DNA of 24,880 bases from a virus, in IMG/VR virus record IMGVR_UViG_3300034374_000432, positions 1 to 24,880 of that record; one strand, written 5' to 3'. Of this stretch, positions 1 through 9,230 are shown piece after piece. The position numbers were made by a program, and so were the translations under genes. The first letter of the stretch is position 1. Each line of letters starts with the position of its first letter. The notes below the pieces were generated by a model. It was not told the DNA's origin. It was given only the letters and a program-made list of their open reading frames with translations, and did no database searches.

Positions 1-1
1 T

Positions 2-1198
2 ACAGTAGCTAGGTTTGAATCACAGAACCTGTCAAACAGGCAGCAATCAGCAATGCTGGCTGCAGAGCAACGTGCTAGGTTTATGGGTCAAGAGTTTGAC
101 CAGACATTCCAAGCAAAGGTAATGAACGCTAGTAAGATTAGTGACATTGCCAACCAGAACTTTACAGCAGAGCAACAGGTACAGCTAGAGAACTCACGTG
201 CTGCTAATACAATGAATCTGCAGAACTTGTCTAATACACAGGCTCTTGTAATGGCTGAAGCTGCTGCATTGGCACAGCTTGATACGGCTAACCTGAACAA
301 TCGTCAACAAGCAGCAGTACAAAACGCACAGAACTTCTTGCAGGTTGACATGGCTAACTTGTCTAACCGCCAGCAGACTGAACTGTTCAAGGCACAGCAG
401 CGTACACAGGCATTGTTTACTGACCAAGCTGCACAAAATGCTGCACGTCAGTTTAATGCATCTAGCCAGAATCAGGTTGACCAGTTCTTTGCTAATCTGT
501 CTAGCCAAGTGTCGCAGTTCAATGCTACACAGCAGAACGCACAGTCACAGTTTAATGCAGGTCAGACAAATACAATTGCACGTTTCAATGCTGAATTAAA
601 TAACCAGCGTGACCAGTTCAATGCACAGAATCAGCTTGTGATTGCACAGGCTAATGCTCAATGGCGTAGACAGATTGCTACAGCAGATACAGCAGCTATC
701 AATCGTGCTAATGAATTAAATGCTTCAGCTATTCTGGATATTAGTAAAAATGCATATGACAATCTGTGGAACTACTATGCTGACACAATGGAGTGGGCAT
801 GGACATCTGCAGAGAATCAGATTGACCGTAACAATGCCTTGGCTATTGCAGAACTAGACGCTAAAGCACGTGGCGATGTCGCTAAAGAACAATCTTCTAC
901 TGCTGCAGGTAATGCTATTGGTAGCTTAATTGGTACATTAGGTAGTGCTTGGCTAATGGGTGGCGGCTTGTGTTGGGTTGCACGTGAAGTATATGGTCAA
1001 GAAGATATGCGGTGGTTTATATTCCGTACATGGTTACAATATCAAGCACCATCTTGGTTTAAAACTTTATACGAGACACACGGTGAAAAATATGCTAAAC
1101 TAATATCTAAAGTGCCACCATTAAAATGGGCAACTAAAAAGTTAATGGATTTAGTAGTTGAAAAGAAAAAAGGTAGATTAAATGTCCAGACAGTATAA
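2..1198 (+). CDS. Repeat-rich virion protein with conserved Cys-Trp C-terminal domain (5' partial)
   Basis: The reading frame is open to the left edge, and the codons before the first internal ATG (53) continue the same repeat pattern, so the true start lies outside the window. The first two thirds are a Gln/Asn/Ala-rich repeat array with recurring units such as ANLSNRQQ and QFNA, lacking Pro and predicted to be long helices or coiled coil. A Gly-rich hydrophobic stretch follows (GSLIGTLGSAWLMGGG). The last ~70 residues form a distinct domain starting CWVAREVYG and containing FRTWLQ and aromatic/His residues, ending in a Lys-rich tail. That ending resembles the CFI-box-type C-terminal domain found on varied phage and bacterial proteins (recalled, not searched). 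It leads a cluster of virion genes and overlaps the next gene by 17 bases. A structural or tail/internal role is inferred from context only. Confidence 0.75.
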   Translation, partial: TVARFESQNLSNRQQSAMLAAEQRARFMGQEFDQTFQAKVMNASKISDIANQNFTAEQQVQLENSRAANTMNLQNLSNTQALVMAEAAALAQLDTANLNNRQQAAVQNAQNFLQVDMANLSNRQQTELFKAQQRTQALFTDQAAQNAARQFNASSQNQVDQFFANLSSQVSQFNATQQNAQSQFNAGQTNTIARFNAELNNQRDQFNAQNQLVIAQANAQWRRQIATADTAAINRANELNASAILDISKNAYDNLWNYYADTMEWAWTSAENQIDRNNALAIAELDAKARGDVAKEQSSTAAGNAIGSLIGTLGSAWLMGGGLCWVAREVYGQEDMRWFIFRTWLQYQAPSWFKTLYETHGEKYAKLISKVPPLKWATKKLMDLVVEKKKGRLNVQTV

Positions 1199-1391
1199 TC
1201 CTGCTGTTGCAGCATATAACAGTCTTAAAATAGATATGACGGAAGCACCAAAGCCTAAAACTCTTGGTGGCTTACTTGCGCCTAAAGCAATGCCTAAACC
1301 ACAAGAAGAAGATATGTCACAGCCAATGTCTCGTGTTGCTGCTCACGTAAAGGCTATACGTCAAAGAAGGATGGAAGAAGATGGCTCTTGA
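1182..1391 (+). CDS. Small hypothetical protein in virion cluster
   Basis: Encodes 69 residues, Pro/Lys/Met-rich in the middle with a basic C-terminus (HVKAIRQRRMEEDGS) and no cysteine or membrane segment. The ATG overlaps the end of the upstream gene by 17 bases, and its own end overlaps the next gene by 11, as expected for a coupled phage late operon. I do not recognise the family. Low complexity and small size suit a minor virion component or a scaffold-like adaptor, but nothing in the sequence shows which. Confidence 0.6.
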   Translation: MSRQYNPAVAAYNSLKIDMTEAPKPKTLGGLLAPKAMPKPQEEDMSQPMSRVAAHVKAIRQRRMEEDGS

Positions 1392-1890
1392 TATAATGAG
1401 ATCATTTGATGCGCCTGTACCGGGTCAGTCTCTTACGGCTGAACTTGGCGCACGTCCTTGGCAAAGTCCACCTCAATATCCTACTGTAGATGAAGCTATT
1501 CAGTATTATATGCGTAGCATGACTACTGAAGAATTTATGGATCAAATTATTGATGTTCTTGAAATGGGTGTTTCTGTAGCTGATGTAGCAAACGTAATGC
1601 AAGTAAAAAGCGTTATGGATGGTATTCACTCTGTTGATGTTGGCATAATGGTAACTCCTGTAATTATGGAAATGATTATGTTCCTTGCAGATAGCGCAGG
1701 TATTGAATATGAAAAGGGTACAGAAAATCCCGATAAGAAAAAACTTAGTGGTGCTAAAAAAGCACGTGTTCTTCAACAACTAAAAGAAGAAACTGAAGAT
1801 ATGGATATGGCAGAAGAAGCTGAAGAGACTGTTGAAGAAATTGAAGTATCTAAAGAAGAGCCTAAAGGCTTAATGGCACGGAGATCGTAA
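1381..1890 (+). CDS. Hypothetical virion-cluster protein, acidic tail
   Basis: Encodes 169 residues. The N-terminal half has a Pro-rich lead (RPWQSPPQYPTVDEAIQYY) followed by helical, Met- and Val-rich segments (about residues 45-105) that could pack as a hydrophobic helical domain. The C-terminal third is highly charged: Lys-rich, then an acidic run around residues 135-160. The Shine-Dalgarno is the GGATGGAAGAAG just before the ATG, inside the end of the upstream gene. It ends TAATG, overlapping the next start by one base. Family not recognised; a structural role is inferred from neighbours. Confidence 0.65.
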   Translation: MALDIMRSFDAPVPGQSLTAELGARPWQSPPQYPTVDEAIQYYMRSMTTEEFMDQIIDVLEMGVSVADVANVMQVKSVMDGIHSVDVGIMVTPVIMEMIMFLADSAGIEYEKGTENPDKKKLSGAKKARVLQQLKEETEDMDMAEEAEETVEEIEVSKEEPKGLMARRS

Positions 1891-2984
1891 TGGGTGCGTT
1901 TGGTACAGGATTACTTACTGGTCTAGCGACAAGCATTGAAAGAGGTGTTCGTCAAAACATTGACATGAACATGGAAGAATTGTCAAATGCCAAGAAATAT
2001 ATGAGGGCTAGGGAAGAGCAAGAAAGTGCTAGATATAGAAAAGACCTAAAAGAGTATGAAGATACCGTTAAGGACTTGGCACGTTTTGTTGATACCAGTA
2101 CTTTGCCACAAGGTGCAACTGCATATGATGTGGCTGGGGCTTATCTTGAAAAAATGGGTGGTAGCATTACTGCTGCTCGTAGTATGGTTGAAGAATTACA
2201 AAAGTCTACTGTTCTTGGAAAAGATGCACCAAAACTTATTTTTGATAAAGCTAATCAAATGGGATACAGTGCTTCAGATGTAGCTAAAATGTACACTGAT
2301 CCTATGGACCTTGCTTATATTCGCGGTGGAAAACAGATGGGTACTGGACTATTCTTTGATAAAATGGATATTCGTGCCAAAGCCGAAGAAAGTCTTGCTA
2401 TGCCAACGATTGAAAAGCAAATGGATCGTTCAGGTCTTGGTACAGCTAAGACTACTGGTACTATGCTTTCTGAACAGGAATATGTAAGAGAAAAAGAAAA
2501 AGAAGATTTAGCTATGAAACAAGCACGGCTAACTCTACAAAAAACGGAAGCAGAAATAGCGGATTTAGGCGGTCTTGACGATACGGCTGGTAGAATGTAT
2601 TTAAAAGATGCTTTAGCTAAAGCAGCAACTAACAAAGGTTTTGAAATAAATGTAGATGGAACACCAGATTTTAAAACTACCCCGGAGAAATTACAAGATT
2701 CAAGAGATGCTTTTTCTGAAGCATTAACAAATGCTACTAATTATTTTAATAGTACAGGTACAACTAAAAAACTATCTGGTAAAAATCAATTATATGGTTT
2801 TGTATCTGCTAATCTTCCTTTTGCAACAAAAAATAAAGCACCTGTAATTGATGGTCAATTAGATAAAACCTCTATGCAGGTTGGTACTATATATGCTTGG
2901 AAGGCGGCAGGTCAAAATGTAAGTGGTGTATATCTTGGCCCAGAGTTTGGTGCAGATGATTTCTTAATGCTTCCGGGATTTTAA
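1890..2984 (+). CDS. Probable internal virion protein
   Basis: Encodes 364 residues. The first ~15 residues are Gly/hydrophobic (MGAFGTGLLTGLATSIERG), followed by a strongly charged helical region (residues ~25-70, many E/K/R) that looks like coiled coil. A second charged helix lies at ~195-225 (EYVREKEKEDLAMKQARLTLQ). The C-terminal ~120 residues are more mixed and end in GAEFGADD-like, Gly/Phe-rich sequence. No enzymatic motif seen. It sits between a small virion-cluster protein and a 1193-residue protein, an arrangement reminiscent of the internal core/ejection genes of podoviruses (T7 gp14-gp16 in role, not in visible sequence). Function is inferred from order and composition. Confidence 0.65.
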   Translation: MGAFGTGLLTGLATSIERGVRQNIDMNMEELSNAKKYMRAREEQESARYRKDLKEYEDTVKDLARFVDTSTLPQGATAYDVAGAYLEKMGGSITAARSMVEELQKSTVLGKDAPKLIFDKANQMGYSASDVAKMYTDPMDLAYIRGGKQMGTGLFFDKMDIRAKAEESLAMPTIEKQMDRSGLGTAKTTGTMLSEQEYVREKEKEDLAMKQARLTLQKTEAEIADLGGLDDTAGRMYLKDALAKAATNKGFEINVDGTPDFKTTPEKLQDSRDAFSEALTNATNYFNSTGTTKKLSGKNQLYGFVSANLPFATKNKAPVIDGQLDKTSMQVGTIYAWKAAGQNVSGVYLGPEFGADDFLMLPGF

Positions 2985-2985
2985 T

Positions 2986-5900
2986 ATGGCAGCAGTATCA
3001 ACAAGGATTGAAGAAGCTGATGATGATTATGTGTCTTCATCAGGGACATTAGCACCTAGTGTGCAACAACCCGCTTCTTCAGCAGCAACAGTAAACGTAA
3101 TAAACGAAGGCATTGAACCTGCTGATGATTCATATGTTATGGAAACTCAGAAACCAGAGCCTCCAAAACTTGTATCAACAGAAGAACGTCTAGCGCAAGA
3201 GCCTGTAGAACCTCGTGGTCCTCGTTCCAGAAAAGAAATGGAACAAGACGAAGAACTTATGGCTGATATTAAGCAGCATTTAAAAGATCGTTATGATATT
3301 GATGCGGATGAACGTCTTCCTGATTTCTTCAGTGGCTACCTTTTTGGTGGTGATGAAATAAATAATGAAGAAATACTTGAACAGTATATGGATAAGTGGC
3401 GCATGATGACTGGCAACTCTATGGACGCTGGTTTTGAAATTGCGTGGTTAAAAGAACTAGAACAAAAAGAAAATGATGCTCGTGCTGCAGCCGAAAAAGG
3501 TGATGATAAGGCAGCAGAGCAAGCCAACATATATGCAGAACAACGGGCCAGAGCATTACGTGTGTACCAACGTGCAGACGAAATGGCTGGCCTTTTTGGT
3601 TCTAAGCGTTATGAAGGTATGTCAACTCTTGAAATGATTGGAGAGATTGGTGAAACAGTAGGTGTTAATGTTCTTGCTGCTATATCTGATCCTACTACCG
3701 CATTGTCAGCGGGTGCAGGTAAGTTAGTTGGTCTTGGTGCATCAGCTTCTGGTGCTAGTCTAAAATCTGCAATACTTAAAGCTGCAGGTACTGGTGCTGC
3801 AATTGAGGCTGTTGCCTCTGCAGGTACAGACGTTGCTATACAGCAGATGGAAATTGAAATGGGTGCTAGAGATAGCATTGACTACAAGCGAACTGCAGCG
3901 GTAGCTGGTTTAGCTGCTGCAACCGCAGGTGTAGTTTCTGGTCTTTCTACTAAAAATGCTGTAACTCGTGTTGATAAAGTTACAAGAGGTGAGTTAACTT
4001 CTGCACTTGAGGTACAAAAAGAGGTGCAACTTAAAGCAGCAAAAGAAACACAAAAGAAACTACGTCAAACTTCAACAGATATTCGTGAGCGTTTAGCTAA
4101 ATCCATTGAAGACACCTATGGTAAAGAGGCTATTATACGTCACAAGAATGGTAAAGTAAAAGAAATCAATTCTAAATTTATTCGTGAATCTGAAGACGCT
4201 AACGGTTTGTATAAAGAAGTGGAAGTTTCAGATACAGATTTCATTGATCCCGCTATGAGTGTTAATACATTTGAACGTGTAGTCGCTTCTACTGCTGAAT
4301 TGTTTGAAGGCGTTAAAAATGGAACAATTAAATTAACAGATGAACTTACAGGAAATCCTTTAACAAAAAGACAGCTTAGTGATTTAACATCAAAACTGCA
4401 ACCCGGTGAAATGGTAAGTGAACGTATGCTTACTATTCTTAAAAACACAGCAGATAACGAATCTGATGATATAGTTGCACAATTATTAGGCAAATATGGT
4501 ATTACTCGTAGAGAAATAGCCGCTGTAATGTTTGCTGATGCAAGTAAAGCTGGTCAAAAACTTAATCGTTTATCTCAACTAAGCCGTGTTATAGGACGTG
4601 CTGGTAGAATTAAAACAGCAGGAGAAATGGCAGAAGAAGCAGAAGCCGCTGTTACAGATAAACTAAGTAGTACTTTTCGTAGACTGGAAGACATTCGCCG
4701 CTTAACACTTGTTAGTGGTGTAGCTACTGCTGTGCGTAACAATATTTCACAGGTGATGCGGTCTGGTGTTGATACACTTGTTTATGGTTTTGAATCTGCA
4801 ATCAATCCAAATAAAAAGTTTGGATTTAAAAATACACTTGCTCAAGTATCAAACACATTCTTTAACTCAAAAGATTCAGCTACAATGGCTCAGTTTTTGC
4901 TTGACTTAGCACCTGAACAAAAAGCTAGATTCTATAATATGTATTCTGAAGTTAATAATACCTTATCTAAAAAGAATCCGGGTCAAGCATCTATGGCTTC
5001 AAAGGCAAATGGGCTTCAAAAAGAAACACCAATATTAGATGCTTGGGAAAATGGTATAACAACTTTAAACTTCTTAAACCGTTTTCAGGAAGCGGCATAT
5101 CGTAACGGTTCGTTCACTACATCAATACAACGTCAATTGTTTGACCAAGGAATTGATATGATTGATGTACTAAAAAAAGGAACCGTTACTGAAAATATTT
5201 CACAAGACATGATTGCTAAAGCAGTTGATGATGCGCTTGAATTTACTTATGCAAGTCAGCCTAAGACTGGATTGTTTCAACTTGCTAATAATTTCATTGT
5301 AAAATCTGGTGCAACTATAGCAATACCGTTCCCACGGTTTATGTTTAAAGCAATTGAAATGACATACAATTATAATGCTACAGGTGCTGCAACCGCACTT
5401 ACACGTATGTTGTTACAAAAATCTCGTGGTCAACAAATAACTGATGGTATGTATCGTCAGCTTGCAGAGGGTGTTGCTGGTGGATTGCCTATGATTAGTC
5501 TTGGCTATCTTCTTCGTGATCCCGAAAATGGTATGGCGGGTTCTGAATGGTATATGTTGCAGGATGGTAAAGGAAATGAGTTTGATGCACGTCCTTACTT
5601 CCCACTTACACCTTATCTTTTGATTGGTGAAGTTATTCATCGGTATACAGATGATAGACCTATTCCAACTAAAATTGACACACAAGAACTATTAGAGGGT
5701 TTTACTGGTGCAAACTTCCGTGGTTCAGGTGCTATTTCAAAAATCACAGAGGATTTGTTCAAAGCTATTGAAACAGGTGGCGATGATCTTGGTTTCAAGT
5801 ATAGCATGGCTACATTAGGTGAATATCTTGGTGAAGCAGCTAGTGGTTATCTTCAGCCTGTTTATCAACTTGGTGATCTTGAATTACGTGGAGATATGAT

Positions 5901-6567
5901 TCAGCGTAAGAAGGATTATAATGAAGACCCTGACTATAAAGATGGTGTGGATGGTTTCTTTGAAGGCTTTAGTAGACCATTTGAAAAGCGTCTTGGGCGT
6001 ATTGCTGAAACATATACAGACATGATGGAAGATAAACCAGACATGGAAGACCCACGATTTGCTGATCCACAGTATCGTATTATGCCTTTCTTGAAAGTAA
6101 TGTTTGGTGCTACATTTACACGTGTACCACCTAAATATGTTCTTGATTTAAATCGTATGGGATTTAAGTATCGTGATTTTACTACAAGCACAGATACGCC
6201 ATCATTCAATCGCTACATGAATAAAGAAATGGGCGAAATGATGAATTATGAAATGGATGAGTATTTAAAAACTCTTAGAGAAGAGTATAAAGGTGACGAA
6301 CAAATGGTTGCTAATGGTATTCGTCAATATATTAGTAGCACTAAAACCCTACTTTATAACTTTGCAAAAGTGAAAGATGACCAAAGTGGTAAGGCTGCTC
6401 TTATGAATAAGTTTAAAAGAATGTCGCCATACTCTCGTATTGCTGCAATGAAACAGTACAAAAAAGATTATGAGGGAAAAGAACCAGAAACTGTTGACGA
6501 TTGGATGGAGTTAAACAACTATGCATCTCAAATAAGATCAGGTGTAAAGTCAATAATAGGAAGATAA
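2986..6567 (+). CDS. Large internal virion / DNA-ejection-type protein
   Basis: Encodes 1193 residues, the largest protein in the window. The acidic, low-complexity N-terminus (residues 1-90, with two ADDxYV-like repeats) is followed by charged helices. A long Ala/Gly/Ser stretch at about 225-320 (AAISDPTTALSAGAGKLVG, TAAVAGLAAATAGVVSG) could insert in or cross a membrane. The rest is helical and charged, with several hydrophobic patches (for example around 795-810, IAIPFPRFMFKAIEM). No lysozyme or peptidase motif could be picked out by eye. Size, position as last gene of the late cluster and the Ala/Gly segment fit the ejection proteins podoviruses use to build a channel across the cell envelope. 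This is inference; sequence identity to a named family was not tested. A hairpin terminator follows immediately. Confidence 0.7.
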   Translation: MAAVSTRIEEADDDYVSSSGTLAPSVQQPASSAATVNVINEGIEPADDSYVMETQKPEPPKLVSTEERLAQEPVEPRGPRSRKEMEQDEELMADIKQHLKDRYDIDADERLPDFFSGYLFGGDEINNEEILEQYMDKWRMMTGNSMDAGFEIAWLKELEQKENDARAAAEKGDDKAAEQANIYAEQRARALRVYQRADEMAGLFGSKRYEGMSTLEMIGEIGETVGVNVLAAISDPTTALSAGAGKLVGLGASASGASLKSAILKAAGTGAAIEAVASAGTDVAIQQMEIEMGARDSIDYKRTAAVAGLAAATAGVVSGLSTKNAVTRVDKVTRGELTSALEVQKEVQLKAAKETQKKLRQTSTDIRERLAKSIEDTYGKEAIIRHKNGKVKEINSKFIRESEDANGLYKEVEVSDTDFIDPAMSVNTFERVVASTAELFEGVKNGTIKLTDELTGNPLTKRQLSDLTSKLQPGEMVSERMLTILKNTADNESDDIVAQLLGKYGITRREIAAVMFADASKAGQKLNRLSQLSRVIGRAGRIKTAGEMAEEAEAAVTDKLSSTFRRLEDIRRLTLVSGVATAVRNNISQVMRSGVDTLVYGFESAINPNKKFGFKNTLAQVSNTFFNSKDSATMAQFLLDLAPEQKARFYNMYSEVNNTLSKKNPGQASMASKANGLQKETPILDAWENGITTLNFLNRFQEAAYRNGSFTTSIQRQLFDQGIDMIDVLKKGTVTENISQDMIAKAVDDALEFTYASQPKTGLFQLANNFIVKSGATIAIPFPRFMFKAIEMTYNYNATGAATALTRMLLQKSRGQQITDGMYRQLAEGVAGGLPMISLGYLLRDPENGMAGSEWYMLQDGKGNEFDARPYFPLTPYLLIGEVIHRYTDDRPIPTKIDTQELLEGFTGANFRGSGAISKITEDLFKAIETGGDDLGFKYSMATLGEYLGEAASGYLQPVYQLGDLELRGDMIQRKKDYNEDPDYKDGVDGFFEGFSRPFEKRLGRIAETYTDMMEDKPDMEDPRFADPQYRIMPFLKVMFGATFTRVPPKYVLDLNRMGFKYRDFTTSTDTPSFNRYMNKEMGEMMNYEMDEYLKTLREEYKGDEQMVANGIRQYISSTKTLLYNFAKVKDDQSGKAALMNKFKRMSPYSRIAAMKQYKKDYEGKEPETVDDWMELNNYASQIRSGVKSIIGR

Positions 6568-6573
6568 AATAAA

Positions 6574-6600
6574 AGGGGGCAATTAAGCCCCCTAATTTTT
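6574..6600. terminator. Bidirectional Rho-independent terminator between convergent operons
   Basis: GGGGGC (6575-6580) pairs with GCCCCC (6587-6592) around an AATTAA loop, and A6574-T6593 can extend the stem. On the + strand it is followed by TAATTTTT; on the - strand by TTTTATTTTAT. It lies 7 bases after the stop of the large virion gene and touches the stop of the leftward MazG gene, so it can end transcripts from both sides. Confidence 0.92.
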
Positions 6601-6937
6601 AGCGATTATCTCCATCACCCTGTAGGCGATTTCTAGCTTTCCTGTCGGCTAGTTTCTCTAAGTTGTCTTTCATGATTCTACCAAGATTCATATCCACTTC
6701 TCTAGCAAGCATTGCGCAGTACCACAACACATCACCTAATTCGTGACCTATAGCATTTAACTTAGCGTGATAATCTTCCCTGTCTGCACCATCTCGTATT
6801 AGCTTTTTAGCTTTGTTAGCAATCTCACCAGCCTCACCAGCAAGCCCAAGAGTTAAATACTCAAGGGCTTTTTCTTTAGGGAAGATGGCAGTCTCTGCTG
6901 CTTTGTTTTGATATTCTGTTGCTGTAATGTCACTCAT
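6599..6937 (-). CDS. mazG: MazG-like nucleoside triphosphate pyrophosphohydrolase
   Basis: Encodes 112 residues of the all-alpha NTP pyrophosphohydrolase fold, which hydrolyses (d)NTPs to monophosphates and pyrophosphate. The metal-binding signature is visible: E35-x-x-E38 in GLAGEAGEIA and E66-x-x-D69 in HELGDV. I chose the ATG at 6937 because AGGAGA lies about 5 bases upstream; the longer in-frame start at 6982 would overlap the previous gene and has no such site. Phage MazG proteins are proposed to tune nucleotide pools or lower the alarmone ppGpp in the host. It is the last gene of the leftward unit, next to the shared terminator, and works in the same pathway space as the ribonucleotide reductase upstream. 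Confidence 0.85.
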   Translation of the reverse strand: MSDITATEYQNKAAETAIFPKEKALEYLTLGLAGEAGEIANKAKKLIRDGADREDYHAKLNAIGHELGDVLWYCAMLAREVDMNLGRIMKDNLEKLADRKARNRLQGDGDNR

Positions 6938-6959
6938 ATATCTCTCCTTCATCCACTGT

Positions 6960-7202
6960 TTAGCTTCTTCCTCTAGCCTCATTAAACTGTACCTCTTCTA
7001 GCTGCTCATAGTAGGCATCGTTCCACCCACGTTGCCACTCACGTGCTTGCATAGTATGTGTGTCCATATTAGGGCGATGCTCAATAAAGATATTTTTCTT
7101 ACCCTTCTTAGTCATCCTACCACCATGCTTAAACGCTTCGTAGCCCCACTGGTATTGAATACGCAGTGGAGCATCATATTTACCAAGACCATTACGCCGC
7201 AT
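6960..7202 (-). CDS. Small protein resembling ribosome modulation factor (Rmf/CrpP-like)
   Basis: Encodes 80 residues. The pattern QWGYEAFKHGG (17-27) followed by REWQRGWNDAYYEQL (54-68) matches the layout of Rmf-type proteins (E. coli Rmf: QRGYQAGIAGRS then QWLGGWREAMAD), in which two short helices carry GYxA and WxxGW. The middle here is about 12 residues longer and lacks the CPY of Rmf. Strong Shine-Dalgarno AAAGGAGAAAC before ATG 7202. Rmf inactivates ribosomes by promoting dimers; related small proteins occur in phages and plasmids with other proposed roles. The call is by pattern only. The gene overlaps the end of a 38-residue gene by 11 bases. Confidence 0.55.
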   Translation of the reverse strand: MRRNGLGKYDAPLRIQYQWGYEAFKHGGRMTKKGKKNIFIEHRPNMDTHTMQAREWQRGWNDAYYEQLEEVQFNEARGRS

Positions 7203-7308
7203 CTTGTTTCTCCTTTTCTTTTTGTTTCAACCATTCTTCTCTGCTTGGGTGATGAGCAGGTGGGTTATGTTGCACCCACCCCTCACCTTTCTTCCATACT
7301 ACACTCAT
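7192..7308 (-). CDS. 38-residue hypothetical protein coupled to ribonucleotide reductase
   Basis: The ATG at 7308 overlaps the TGA of the ribonucleotide reductase gene (ATGA junction), and the frame stays open for 38 codons to TAA at 7192, filling what would otherwise be a ~100-base gap. The protein is MSVVWKKGEGWVQHNPPAHH followed by a charged Lys/Glu tail. The tail codons AAA-GAA-AAG-GAG supply the Shine-Dalgarno of the next gene, whose start it overlaps by 11 bases. No family recognised. Both boundaries fit the operon exactly, which is the main support that it is translated. Confidence 0.55.
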   Translation of the reverse strand: MSVVWKKGEGWVQHNPPAHHPSREEWLKQKEKEKQDAA

Positions 7309-9230
7309 GCTGCAGCAATGTCAACTATTTCACAGACACCTGCAGTACAAGCCAACTCACGTCCACCTGATGTAGTATCTTCCTTCTCAAACTCTTGAAG
7401 CAAAGACCAGTCTACATTCTTTGGCATCTTAGCCGCCCATTCTTTGTATGTGTCAGCATCAATGTCCTGATAAGGTGCTTGCTGATATGTATGCTCACTG
7501 AATGGCAGGAAGCTGATACCACTAACCTCATCAAAGTGTTTGTACACCCATGCACCTACAGCCATCCATTCGTTTTCCTTTACAGAAATAGTGACTGATG
7601 GTTTATGTTCGCACCAGTGACGCTGATAAGTCAGCCACAGTTCAAGCTGTTCAATGGCTGTCATACCTGTGCGTGTCACTGCGTTCTTGGGTGACTTCAT
7701 AGGGAATGAGAAGACTGTAGTGCTGTCGGGTTTCATTACGTCTGGCTCACTAGGTATGCCCTGTGAAATCAAGAACTGTGTCAATGGGTCTTTGTTGTCA
7801 CCACGGACAGTGCGAATGTAATATGGATTGTGTCTAGCATGAATACCAGAGGCACTATCCACAAGCTGTGATACTGTACCACTAGGCTTGACACAGGTAA
7901 TAGCAGCAGACTGTTGAATACCAAGTTCCCACGCCATAGCTGCGTTAGCTTCAATGGCAGTAACACGTAGCATCTCAAGTGTATCAGCTACCTCTTTACC
8001 TTTATGCAATGCAGCACAGTCCATGATGCCTGTCAGTGATACACCAAGCAAGCGTTCTTCCTCTGTATTATTCTTCCAAATCTTACGCAGATAACGAAAG
8101 TTTGTTAGTGTAGCTTGGAATGTACCCAGAATAGTAGCAAGCCGTACCTTCTCTTTCAAAGAGAGAAGCGTATCTGTTTCACGTGCAACTACCTCAGACA
8201 AGTTACAGAACTGGTATGGACGAAGGATAATCTCAGAGCAAGGATTACAACCAAAGTCTTGGTCAGCATCACGCCTACCATTCTTGGCTGCTTGCTTCTT
8301 AGATGATTCACGATTGAAGATACCACGTTCACCTGACTTGCTGTCGTACAGTGACAACCATTCACGCATGAATGTACCCATCTCTGGCTTCTGCTTGTAC
8401 GCTACAGAGTTATTAGCCAACGCACGTTGCCCTTCATTCTCCCACCACTGACCTGATTTAGCGTGAGCCATCTGGTCATCGTTAAGATTAGACAATGAAA
8501 TCAATGCACTACGGCGTACACCACCAACGACTACCACTTCACCAATCTTACACATGATGTCGTGACATTCTATTGGGTAGAGTCTACGTCCCTTTGCACC
8601 TTTGAACTTCTGTATGACAAACTCAAACAGTTCTACCAATGGCTGTGGGCCTGACGCACGACCACCGAATGTCTTCAGCCTTGCACCTGCTGGGCGTACC
8701 TCTGATACATCCCACTTAGGAACCTGACCAGTGTACAACATAGCAATCAATTCTTTCAGTGACTTAGCCCAACCCGGACGACTGTCACCTACCTTGATTA
8801 CTGTGTCTGTGTTATGAAACTCTTCATTCACAATAGGCAGCTTCTCAATATTGTGACGTTCAACGCTAAAGCCAACGCCAGTGCCACACATAAGGATGTA
8901 CATAGTCTCATCAAAGGCACGTGGGCTATCCACAGGTACGTATGAACAGTTGTATCCACCTACATGGCAACGGTCTAGTGCTGGGCCGCTAGTCATCAAT
9001 GCCCTCATACTAGGCATGATTGACTGATTCAATACAGCTTCTTCCAGTTCAGACCTCAAGTTGTCAGATAACTTATAATTATTATTGATAGCCAAGTGAT
9101 TAGCCATATAATCAAAATATCTTGATACTGTTTCATTCCAAGTTTCTCTTCTTTGTTCATCTTCTTTCCACCTTGCATAGCGTGAGAGGGCAATAAAATT
9201 TTGATAGTCTGTTGGTAGCTGATTGTTCAT
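7305..9230 (-). CDS. nrdJ: Class II (adenosylcobalamin-dependent) ribonucleotide reductase
   Basis: Encodes 641 residues. It reduces ribonucleotides to deoxyribonucleotides using a cobalamin-derived radical, so it needs no oxygen and no second subunit. The core active site is N329-P-C331-S-E333, with the radical-forming thiyl Cys expected at C331. C95 (GYNCSYV) and C342 (FCNLSE) fit the reducible pair, and KPSGTVSQLVDSASGIH (448-464) is the conserved substrate-loop region. The C-terminal C628-x4-C633 (CTAGVC) fits the swinging dithiol arm of monomeric enzymes like Lactobacillus RTPR (~739 aa; this one is shorter). Dependence on host or scavenged B12 is implied. Its start at 9230 lies directly next to the stop of a 49-residue gene, and a 38-residue gene overlaps its stop. 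With MazG it forms the nucleotide-supply part of the operon. Confidence 0.93.
   Translation of the reverse strand: MNNQLPTDYQNFIALSRYARWKEDEQRRETWNETVSRYFDYMANHLAINNNYKLSDNLRSELEEAVLNQSIMPSMRALMTSGPALDRCHVGGYNCSYVPVDSPRAFDETMYILMCGTGVGFSVERHNIEKLPIVNEEFHNTDTVIKVGDSRPGWAKSLKELIAMLYTGQVPKWDVSEVRPAGARLKTFGGRASGPQPLVELFEFVIQKFKGAKGRRLYPIECHDIMCKIGEVVVVGGVRRSALISLSNLNDDQMAHAKSGQWWENEGQRALANNSVAYKQKPEMGTFMREWLSLYDSKSGERGIFNRESSKKQAAKNGRRDADQDFGCNPCSEIILRPYQFCNLSEVVARETDTLLSLKEKVRLATILGTFQATLTNFRYLRKIWKNNTEEERLLGVSLTGIMDCAALHKGKEVADTLEMLRVTAIEANAAMAWELGIQQSAAITCVKPSGTVSQLVDSASGIHARHNPYYIRTVRGDNKDPLTQFLISQGIPSEPDVMKPDSTTVFSFPMKSPKNAVTRTGMTAIEQLELWLTYQRHWCEHKPSVTISVKENEWMAVGAWVYKHFDEVSGISFLPFSEHTYQQAPYQDIDADTYKEWAAKMPKNVDWSLLQEFEKEDTTSGGRELACTAGVCEIVDIAAA

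Noticed and set aside
7032-7370. + strand frame of 112 codons
   Set aside because: Lies opposite the Rmf-like, 38-residue and reductase genes; its composition and lack of Shine-Dalgarno mark it as a shadow.
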